DNA of 62,602 nt from Desulfobotulus pelophilus. Lineage in GTDB: Bacteria; Desulfobacterota; Desulfobacteria; Desulfobacterales; ASO4-4. Every line of letters starts with the position of its first letter. Within the stretch, counting starts at the first letter, position 1. Below are positions 16,894 to 23,912 of this stretch, piece by piece. Where the stretch lies: assembly GCF_026155325.1 (NCBI RefSeq), contig NZ_JAPFPW010000017.1, positions 1 through 62,602 on the forward strand, read 5' to 3'. A program made the translations under genes and the position numbers. The notes below the pieces were generated by a model, which was given only the letters and a program-made list of their open reading frames with translations, did not search any database and was not told the DNA's origin.

Positions 16894-17672
16894 TGTCGTC
16901 GCTCCTTGATCATCCATTGTGAAGCCAGCACGGAAACCAGCGTGATGGCGAACATCAGTGTGGAAAGGGCGTTCACCTCCGGTTTTACACCGAGGCGAAC
17001 CATGGAGTAGATACGCAAAGGCAGAATTTCATAGGATGGGCTGGTAACAAAAAAGCTGACAATAACATCATCTACCGAAAGGGTGAAGGACAGGAGCCAG
17101 CCGGAAAGAACCGCAGGCATGATCATGGGCAGAATCACCCGGCGGAAGGTCTGAAACTCATCCGCTCCCAGATCCTTGGCCGCCTCAATGACATGATGGT
17201 CAAAGCCGGAAATCCGTGCGTAGACCGTTACCACCACAAAGGGCAGGCAGAAGGTGACATGGGCAATGACCAGAGTGATGAAGCCCACGGGAATTCCGAG
17301 GAGGATAAAAAGAATGAGAAGGGAAATGCCCATGACAATATCCGGACTCATCATCACAATATACACCATTGTGTAGAGAACCTTACGGCCTGCAAAACGG
17401 TAGCGGTAAAAAGCCAGTGCCGCAAGGGTGCCGATAAAGGTGGCAATACAACTGGAAACCAGTGCCACCTCCAGAGTATGCATGGCAGCTTTCAGCAGCA
17501 TGGGGTTGGCCGCAAGGGCTTTGTACCAGTCCAGGGTGAATCCCTGCCACTGGCTTCCGTAGCGGGCGGCGTTGAAGGAATAGATGATGAGAATCACCAG
17601 AGGTGTGTACAGAAATCCATAGACCATTACCATATACAGGGTGCGGCCGAGGCGTTGATCCCGGTTTGCCAT
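16890..17672 (-). CDS. potC: spermidine/putrescine ABC transporter permease PotC
   Basis: 260 residues, six membrane segments, with the permease coupling motif around EAAKDLGADEFQTFRRVILP (about 145-165). The ATG at 17672 is preceded by GGAGGAGGTG. It overlaps potD by 4 nt and begins 16 nt after the potB stop, so the operon is tightly packed. It forms the membrane channel with PotB. Confidence 0.93.
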   Translation of the reverse strand: MANRDQRLGRTLYMVMVYGFLYTPLVILIIYSFNAARYGSQWQGFTLDWYKALAANPMLLKAAMHTLEVALVSSCIATFIGTLAALAFYRYRFAGRKVLYTMVYIVMMSPDIVMGISLLILFILLGIPVGFITLVIAHVTFCLPFVVVTVYARISGFDHHVIEAAKDLGADEFQTFRRVILPMIMPAVLSGWLLSFTLSVDDVIVSFFVTSPSYEILPLRIYSMVRLGVKPEVNALSTLMFAITLVSVLASQWMIKERRQ

Positions 17673-17688
17673 TATTCACCTCCTCCGC

Positions 17689-18546
17689 TCATCGGATGAT
17701 GCTTTCGTTGAAGCGTTTCATGCTGCGCCAGTAGGCCAGAAGCATGAGGGCCATGGTAAGGGTGAGCATGACGCTGGCTGCGGATCCGAAGGGCCAGTTT
17801 CTTGCAGTAAGAAACTGGTCCCGGATGAGATTACCCACCAGAATGCTGCGGGAACCACCCAGAATATCGGGGATGTAGAAAAGTCCCATGGCAGGCAGGA
17901 AGACCAGGATGGATCCGGCAATAATACCCGGCAGGGTCAGGGGAATGACGATGCGGGTAAAACGCTGGAAACGGTTGGCCCCCAGATCTTCGGCGGCCTC
18001 AAGGAGTTTGGGGTCCATTTTTTCAATGGCGGCAAAGAGGGGCAGAATCATGAAGGGGAGCAGGTTATACACAAGCCCCAGAAGAACGGCTCCTTCTGTA
18101 TACAGCATGGGAAGGGGAGTCTCTATGAGGCCAAGGTTCATCAGCCAGGTATTGATCAGGCCATTGGCCCGCATGAGCATCATCAGGGCATAGGTGCGGA
18201 CAAGGGAGCTGGTCCAGAAGGGGATAATCACCAGCACCAGCAGCAGTCGGCGCCATTGCCGGGGCGCCCGTGCAATGCCATAGGCAAAGGGATAGCCTGC
18301 CACCAGGCAGATCAGGGTTACGATCATGGAAATTCGGAACGATTCCAGAAAAATACTCAAAAATACCGGATCAATGAGGGTCTGGTAGGCCTCCAGACTG
18401 AAGCGGATGCGTACAAAATTACCGGCATCCCTTTCCAGAAAGCTTGTGAACAGAACCAGCATATTCGGTGTGAAAACAAAGAGCCCCAGCCAGGTGCAGA
18501 CCAGCAGGATGACTCCGTTTTTAAAGAAACTCTTTTCACTCTTCAT
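17689..18546 (-). CDS. potB: spermidine/putrescine ABC transporter permease PotB
   Basis: 285 residues, six membrane segments, with the coupling motif EAAEDLGANRFQRFTRIVIP. The ATG at 18546 is chosen because GGAGGTGG lies 8 nt upstream; a longer in-frame start (18573) lies inside potA without a ribosome site. It overlaps the potA end by 11 nt. It pairs with PotC and takes energy from PotA. Confidence 0.93.
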   Translation of the reverse strand: MKSEKSFFKNGVILLVCTWLGLFVFTPNMLVLFTSFLERDAGNFVRIRFSLEAYQTLIDPVFLSIFLESFRISMIVTLICLVAGYPFAYGIARAPRQWRRLLLVLVIIPFWTSSLVRTYALMMLMRANGLINTWLMNLGLIETPLPMLYTEGAVLLGLVYNLLPFMILPLFAAIEKMDPKLLEAAEDLGANRFQRFTRIVIPLTLPGIIAGSILVFLPAMGLFYIPDILGGSRSILVGNLIRDQFLTARNWPFGSAASVMLTLTMALMLLAYWRSMKRFNESIIR

Positions 18547-19630
18547 GGGAAAAGACCACCTCCCATCCCTCAATCCAGCTCACACAGACCTTTTCGCCCC
18601 CGGCATAGAAGATGTGTTCCGCATCTTCATTGAAAAATTCCGTAACAAAGATCTGTTCTCCGGAATCCAAACGGATTACCAGATCCACGGTGGAGCCTTT
18701 ATAAAGGAGTTCTTCCACCACTCCGGGCAGATAGGGTGGAATGCAGCCATCGGAAAGACGTTCGATTTTGAGATCCTCAGGACGGAGCAGTATGCGAACC
18801 GGTTGGTTTCTCTGGAAGGATTTCCGGGTGTTCAGGGGGAAATCCGTTTTGCCAAGGCGGCAGATGTAGCCCCCTTCCGGCCTTGCCGTAAGGATATGGC
18901 CTTCAAACACATTGATCTGGCCCACAAATCGGGCCACAAACATGTTCACCGGCTCTTCATAGATTTCCTGGGGTGCGCCTACCTGTTCGATGTGTCCTCC
19001 GTTCATCACCACAACCCGGTCGCTCATAAAGAGGGCTTCCTCCTGATCATGGGTAACGAAGATAAAAGTGATGCCGAGGTGACGCTGGAGGCGTTTCAGT
19101 TCCAGCTGCATGGTTTTTCTGAGCTGATAGTCCAGGGCCGAAAGGGGCTCGTCCAGGAGCAGTACCAGGGGGCGGTTGACAATGGCCCGGGCCATGGCCA
19201 CCCGCTGCTGCTGACCTCCGGAGAGCTGGTGCACCCTGCGATGGGCATATTCCGCAAGTTTGACCATGGACAGGGCTTCCTGCACCCGCTGACGGATTTC
19301 CTTTTTGGGAGTTTTTTTCAGCTGAAGACCAAAGGCCACATTATCAAACACGCTCATATGGGGAAAGAGGGCGTAGGACTGGAAAACCGTATTGACATCC
19401 CTCTGGTTGGGCGGCACCTCGTTCACACAGCGGCCTGCGAGGATGACCTCTCCGGTCGTGGGTTGTTCAAATCCGGCCAGGAGCCGCAGTATGGTGGTTT
19501 TGCCGCAGCCTGATGGACCCAGAAGGGTGAGAAATTCTCCGGGATGGACATCCAGGCTGAAATTTTCCACAGCGGTTTCATCATGGAACCGCTTTGTTAC
19601 GTTTTTAAGTTGAAGAACCGGCTGTGTCAT
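18536..19630 (-). CDS. potA: spermidine/putrescine ABC transporter ATPase PotA
   Basis: 364 residues. Walker A GPSGCGKTT, signature LSGGQQQRVAMARA, Walker B LLLDEPLSALD and H-loop FVTHDQEE are all present. A C-terminal TOBE-like regulatory domain covers about 240-364. The ATG at 19630 has AGGAGG about 12 nt upstream; the frame open to 19741 has no supporting site. First gene of potABCD. Confidence 0.94.
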   Translation of the reverse strand: MTQPVLQLKNVTKRFHDETAVENFSLDVHPGEFLTLLGPSGCGKTTILRLLAGFEQPTTGEVILAGRCVNEVPPNQRDVNTVFQSYALFPHMSVFDNVAFGLQLKKTPKKEIRQRVQEALSMVKLAEYAHRRVHQLSGGQQQRVAMARAIVNRPLVLLLDEPLSALDYQLRKTMQLELKRLQRHLGITFIFVTHDQEEALFMSDRVVVMNGGHIEQVGAPQEIYEEPVNMFVARFVGQINVFEGHILTARPEGGYICRLGKTDFPLNTRKSFQRNQPVRILLRPEDLKIERLSDGCIPPYLPGVVEELLYKGSTVDLVIRLDSGEQIFVTEFFNEDAEHIFYAGGEKVCVSWIEGWEVVFSHEE

Positions 19631-19735
19631 AGGGCATGGGGCCCTCCTTTCGGACAGAACATCAAACAGCATAAGGGGGAATCCCCCAATCCCGTCATCA
19701 CCTTTCTGAGGGCTCCAACAGGCCGAAAAGCAGGA

Positions 19736-19768
19736 CGCCAAAAGCCTTTTTCATAAAAGCTTTTGGCG
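19736..19768. other. 10-bp hairpin upstream of potA
   Basis: CGCCAAAAGC / GCTTTTGGCG with inner TTTT / AAAA pairing, in the 276-bp spacer between the radical SAM gene stop and potA (both minus). No T-run follows on the minus strand, so it is a weak terminator candidate for the radical SAM gene or a leader structure of potA. Nothing else clear was seen in 19631-19906. Confidence 0.45.
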
Positions 19769-19906
19769 CACCGTCATATAGATAAGAAGAAGGTAGCTGT
19801 CAATGATAACAGGACTTTTAATGGAAAAAAGAAATGTTTTTCTGCAAGAAGTACCCATGAAAGGCTTCCATATCCTGCGGGATGGCATGCAGAGCATGGC
19901 TGATGG

Positions 19907-20812
19907 TCAGCAGATTATGGTTTCCGGCCGGGAGTGTGCCACCCGTTTTCGTTTGAGCGTTCTGGAAGAAAATCTCCGGATATAGGTGCACCTTCTGCAG
20001 AGATCTTCGGAGAGGAACCCTTGGGAAAACCCCTGGCGTATATTCTCTGCCCGCCTGCCGCTGATGATATGGGAAAGGGATTCCGTAAAGGCATTGCCAA
20101 GGTGAATGATTCCTTCCGCATCCAGACAGCATGGCGTGACAACCCCATTGGACAGAATGGCGATCTGATCTCTGAGTCCGTAGCAGAATCCCCGGTCACC
20201 GATGAACGGATCCTTCATGGAGGGCCACCGGAACTCCGTATCAAAATGAAGATAGGTTCTGCCGGAAAGGAGAAAGCTTTTTTTCTTCCGCACGTCAACT
20301 TCTCCCAGCCTGAAACCGTACAGGTCTTCCAGCTTTTGCAGGATGGGATTGCGGGGAAGCTCCTCCGGCCTGCCCATATCCCAGAAACGGAAGTTGATAT
20401 AGAGGTCGGGACGTACAATGCCTGCTTTACGGGCAAAGGCAAGCACTGTTTCCACTTTCAGGGGGAGGTTTTCCACTTCATTGGCAAGCAGGGCATGCAG
20501 GGAAAAGTTGATCTGAACCACGGAGGAGGCAAGAAGAGCCTCTTCCTTGCCTTCCAGAAGAAGACCGTTGGTTGTGATTTCAAAGCGGGCACCCGTCTGC
20601 TGGCCCAGCTGAATGAGGCGGGAAAAATCCGGATGCAGCAGGGGTTCTCCTTTGACATGCAGCAGAATCCGCTGGCTGAGGCAGGAGGCTTCTGTCAGTA
20701 TTTTTTGGAAATGATCCGGAGAGAGAAAGGTATTGTCCCTCCGGATGGGGGAGCAGAAAGGGCAGGCCAGGTTGCAGACACTGGTAATCTCTAAAAAAAT
20801 CTTCCTGAACAT
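19907..20812 (-). CDS. radical SAM/SPASM-type protein of unknown substrate
   Basis: 301 residues. The radical SAM motif CNLACPFC lies near the N-terminus, with a GEPLLHPDF segment and TTNGLLL. A C-terminal Cys-rich region (TPCCLDAEG and LCRRCTY) resembles a SPASM auxiliary cluster site. The start at 20812 is supported by GGGAAGGAACC; the longer frame extends into a structured spacer. Substrate unknown; no precursor peptide was seen next to it. The bacterioferritin gene lies 123 bp upstream, which may be chance or an iron-linked pair. Basic, Arg-rich C-terminus. Confidence 0.8.
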   Translation of the reverse strand: MFRKIFLEITSVCNLACPFCSPIRRDNTFLSPDHFQKILTEASCLSQRILLHVKGEPLLHPDFSRLIQLGQQTGARFEITTNGLLLEGKEEALLASSVVQINFSLHALLANEVENLPLKVETVLAFARKAGIVRPDLYINFRFWDMGRPEELPRNPILQKLEDLYGFRLGEVDVRKKKSFLLSGRTYLHFDTEFRWPSMKDPFIGDRGFCYGLRDQIAILSNGVVTPCCLDAEGIIHLGNAFTESLSHIISGRRAENIRQGFSQGFLSEDLCRRCTYIRRFSSRTLKRKRVAHSRPETIIC

Positions 20813-20821
20813 ACCAAGGTT

Positions 20822-20856
20822 CCTTCCCTTTGCCGGCCCGGACGACAAAGGGAAGG
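20822..20856 (-). promoter_or_regulatory. 11-bp hairpin that covers the ribosome site of the radical SAM gene
   Basis: CCTTCCCTTTG / CAAAGGGAAGG with a 13-nt GC-rich loop. On the minus strand the downstream arm is the ribosome-binding sequence AAAGGGAAGG, 10 nt before the start at 20812. Pairing would hide the ribosome site, suggesting translational control. Confidence 0.55.
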
Positions 20857-20935
20857 GTCCGTTTCTGGCATGGTTCTTTTTTGGCAGACGGTGTGCGGAG
20901 TGGACCGGGTACCGTGGGCGACCACTCCGCTTTGG

Positions 20936-21475
20936 TCAGGCGCCGCCCTGATTTCCGATGAATCCGCCGGACATGGTTCCTGCCTCTGCCGGAGTTCCGG
21001 CAATGCGGGCAAGATAGGATGCACCCAGTTTTTTGATGTGATCGCTCACATTGTCGAAATAATTGAAATGGGCCTGCTCTTCCTCAATGATGGTTTCAAA
21101 AAGCTTCATGCTGATGGCATCGCCGTTTTCCCGGCAGACCAGAAGAAACTGGTTGTAAATGTCCAGAGTTTCGTCTTCCACATTGGCGTCAAAGGGAAAT
21201 ATCACCTCCACGTCCTGCCCCTTTTCCACTCCACCGGCGGGTGAAACCGTGGGCTCACCGCCCAGCTCTTTGATTCTTTCCGCAAACATTTCTGCATGGC
21301 GCATTTCATCAATGGCAATGAGCTTCAGCTTGGCCGCCAGCTCACCAAAATCCATGTCATCCAGATTGTAATGCTGGTTCATGTACTGATGAATGGCCTG
21401 TAGTTCCATGGACCGTGCCTGATTGAGAACCTCAATCACCTTTGCCCGTCTCTCTTCTTTGGCACCTTGTGTCAT
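20936..21475 (-). CDS. bfr: bacterioferritin-type ferritin
   Basis: 179 residues, four-helix ferritin-like fold. Di-iron ligands are in the expected order: Glu24 (SMELQAIHQY), Glu57 and His60 (IDEMRHAEM), Glu100/102, and Glu133 and His136 (EEEQAHFNY). Met58 occupies the place of the bacterioferritin haem ligand (Met52 in E. coli). It stores iron and limits oxidative damage. GGAGG lies 6 nt before the start. The Gly-rich tail after residue 165 is longer than usual. A Dps- or rubrerythrin-like protein is less likely because there is no rubredoxin domain. Confidence 0.85.
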   Translation of the reverse strand: MTQGAKEERRAKVIEVLNQARSMELQAIHQYMNQHYNLDDMDFGELAAKLKLIAIDEMRHAEMFAERIKELGGEPTVSPAGGVEKGQDVEVIFPFDANVEDETLDIYNQFLLVCRENGDAISMKLFETIIEEEQAHFNYFDNVSDHIKKLGASYLARIAGTPAEAGTMSGGFIGNQGGA

Positions 21476-21660
21476 TTCTGCCTCCAGGATTGAATCAGCG
21501 GTTAACGGGTCCCTGTGTTCCCGTAAGGGAGAACCCTGTGCAGGCTTTTTTCAGGTCATTGTTATCATCCTGCATGGGACATCATACCATGAAGGGGCAG
21601 AAAAATAAAAGCTGCAAGTCTCAGGACTCAGCCGACGGGCGCTGTTCTTTTGGGCCTGTT

Positions 21661-23118
21661 TCAGAAAATCACACTGGCCCGGAGAAAGGCAAAGTCCTTG
21701 TCTCTGAACTGGCCGAAGGTGTCATGGTTATCTCCCCCGCTGTAGATGAAGGCACCCAGAGTCAGAAGGGTGTTTCTTGCCGGTTTCCAGGATGCCTCCA
21801 GCTGATGCTGCCTGTCCTGAGAGTTCAGCCATGTGAAGACCCGCCAGAGGGTGTTGAATCGGGAGTCAAAGGCAGAGTATTTCATGGTGAAACTGACACC
21901 GTGGGTATAGGCATCGCTTTCCAGATAAGGTTCGTGGTCGTGTATATAGACGGCCATGTACTGGAGATTGACGAAAAGATTCCGGAAAAAAAGATCGTTT
22001 CTGTCCATGCCGATGAGCAGCTCGCCCTTCTGTTTTTCTTCAATACCTTCGGAAAAAACGTTGAGCAGGGAAAGATTGTCTTCAAAGGCTACGCGTTCAT
22101 AGTGCCCTTTTGTCTGCCAGGCCCCCTCCATACGGAACACATAGGCTCCGGCCGTAAGCTCCATATCGGCTCCGAAGACCACGGCATCGCTGTGAACCCA
22201 TGAGAGTTCCGCAGGCAGGGGCAGGGCATGGGGTGGATAAGGAAGGGGAATCTGGTGAATGGCCGATACCCTCAGATGGGGCATGGGATCTTTTCCCCGC
22301 CAGGCATAGAGGGAAGCGTCGGCACGGCGCAGGGGAAAGGCCAGCTTCAGGCCCATGGATGCATCCCCGTCCCATGTCCAGTCCTCATCACTGTTTCGGA
22401 TACGGCCCCCCATCTCCTTGAATTCTTCAAGGCGGGCAGGGGTAAAATAGCTTCCGTAGTCTGGCATGTCGTTGCCCACAAAAAGGGGGGACCAGAAGGC
22501 TTCCACGCGCAGACCGCCTGGCAGGGAAGATTCCATAAAAAGACCGGTGATACCGGTTTTCCGCTCGTTTTTATCGTAATAGAGAAAGCTTGTCATATCT
22601 TCCGGGGAAACACGGTCCATGGGACGGATTTCATCTCCCTTGCCCCAGTGCAGAATTTTTCTGCCCGCACTGAGGGATAAAAAGGTTTGGCTCAGGTGCC
22701 AATGATGTTCGAGGTAGAGCTCCCGCACATCGGCCTTCCATCCTTCATCTTTGTCAAGATCCTGATAATCCAAACGGAATCTTGTCATGAAGCTGGTGTT
22801 CCCCATGTGCTTTTCCAGGAGCATATCCAGCCGGTTGGTGGTCTGCAGGTCATGGGGAGACTGCATGGGGTACCATACGGAAGGCCTGAGCTCTCCTTCA
22901 AACCGGAAGGTCTCCCTCAGCCCTGTGGAGGAAAGAGGTTCCGTACTTCCGGGCAGGGAGGTTCCCAGAAGATCCGTAAAGTCAAGATCATCCTCATCCA
23001 GACTCGCCCCATGGACCGTCAGGGGAAGGCAGAACATCAGAATGAGGGCGGGAATGGAGCCGAGTCTGGAAACCACTATCCTGTAACAGGTCTTAATGCC
23101 GGGAATGTTTATCGCCAT
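21661..23118 (-). CDS. outer-membrane beta-barrel protein of the RND exporter operon
   Basis: 485 residues with an N-terminal export signal (to about residue 37) and many alternating amphipathic strands. It ends in a C-terminal Phe (ASVIF), the hallmark of BAM-inserted barrels. It overlaps the LolA-like gene by 10 nt, with GGATGGGGG before the start. I do not recognise a precise family; DUF1302-like barrels are found in this gene order. It probably forms the outer-membrane part of a lipid or hydrophobic-substrate export system with the two upstream genes (inference). Spacer 21476-21660 shows only the bfr leader. Confidence 0.75.
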   Translation of the reverse strand: MAINIPGIKTCYRIVVSRLGSIPALILMFCLPLTVHGASLDEDDLDFTDLLGTSLPGSTEPLSSTGLRETFRFEGELRPSVWYPMQSPHDLQTTNRLDMLLEKHMGNTSFMTRFRLDYQDLDKDEGWKADVRELYLEHHWHLSQTFLSLSAGRKILHWGKGDEIRPMDRVSPEDMTSFLYYDKNERKTGITGLFMESSLPGGLRVEAFWSPLFVGNDMPDYGSYFTPARLEEFKEMGGRIRNSDEDWTWDGDASMGLKLAFPLRRADASLYAWRGKDPMPHLRVSAIHQIPLPYPPHALPLPAELSWVHSDAVVFGADMELTAGAYVFRMEGAWQTKGHYERVAFEDNLSLLNVFSEGIEEKQKGELLIGMDRNDLFFRNLFVNLQYMAVYIHDHEPYLESDAYTHGVSFTMKYSAFDSRFNTLWRVFTWLNSQDRQHQLEASWKPARNTLLTLGAFIYSGGDNHDTFGQFRDKDFAFLRASVIF

Positions 23119-23912
23119 GTGTCCCCCATCCTGTCCGGGTCAAAACTCATGCTGTCCACGCCCGTGTTGACAAGGGCCTGCCTCGCCTCAATGATGGTGG
23201 TGTGATTGGCTTTCAGATCCTTGGCAACGGTGCGGAATGGAATGTGAATGCCTTCTATTTTCTGGACCTCACCTGCCACGATGACCCGCTCCAGACTGCC
23301 GTCCCTGCCGAAAAAACGGACCTGCAGGGGAAGAAAATTTTCCTTGTCTATCCAGCTGAGCTGCCTTGGGTAGCGTGCGGAGGCGTCTTTGGATATGGCC
23401 TCCACCCGGTAGCACTCCCTGCCGTTGAACAGGGCGTCGCTTCGCCGCTCATGGAGATAATCGTCTATCTTGCGGCCTCCGAGATCTTCGTAGGAAAAGT
23501 CCGTATCCTCAAAAGCGTTCTGCCTGTCGTTTACGGCTACTTTTCTGGCTCTTCCAAGGGCGGGGATATAAAGGTACTGATCATTATCCGTGTGTTCATT
23601 CTCTATGGTGAGAAAGGTGACTCCCCGTTTGATAGAATCCAGAAAGCGCAGCACATAGCGGTCCGTGGGACCGTAGGCTTTCTGGCGGATGGCCACCTGC
23701 CGGGTGTCCGTGGTCCTTTCTCCGGAAAGAAGGGTCATGGTACCCAGTATGGAAAGATCCTGTTCCGGCCGGTTGAAATCTTCCACTATTTCGGCCAGCT
23801 GACGGCCATCGTCCTTTGTGGTTTCCGGGTTGAAGGGACCGATTTCTGCCATTGCGCTTCCGGCCATAATGAAGGCGGAGCTGATAAGGGGGAGCAGGAT
23901 TTTATGCAGCAT
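23109..23912 (-). CDS. LolA-like outer membrane lipoprotein-sorting family protein
   Basis: 267 residues with a signal peptide (MLHKILLPLISSAFIMAGSAMA). The mature part resembles the LolA-like PF17131 family (RQVAIRQKAYG, ENEHTDNDQYLYIPALGRARKV, FSYEDLGGRKIDDY). Such proteins are periplasmic lipid or lipoprotein carriers coupled to MMPL-type exporters. AAAGGAG precedes the start. It overlaps the exporter stop by 11 nt and the barrel start by 10 nt, so all three are translationally linked. Confidence 0.85.
   Translation of the reverse strand: MLHKILLPLISSAFIMAGSAMAEIGPFNPETTKDDGRQLAEIVEDFNRPEQDLSILGTMTLLSGERTTDTRQVAIRQKAYGPTDRYVLRFLDSIKRGVTFLTIENEHTDNDQYLYIPALGRARKVAVNDRQNAFEDTDFSYEDLGGRKIDDYLHERRSDALFNGRECYRVEAISKDASARYPRQLSWIDKENFLPLQVRFFGRDGSLERVIVAGEVQKIEGIHIPFRTVAKDLKANHTTIIEARQALVNTGVDSMSFDPDRMGDTWR

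Noticed and set aside
15835-17010. 391-codon open frame opposite potD and potC
   Set aside because: Antisense to two confident genes that overlap by ATGA and have ribosome sites.
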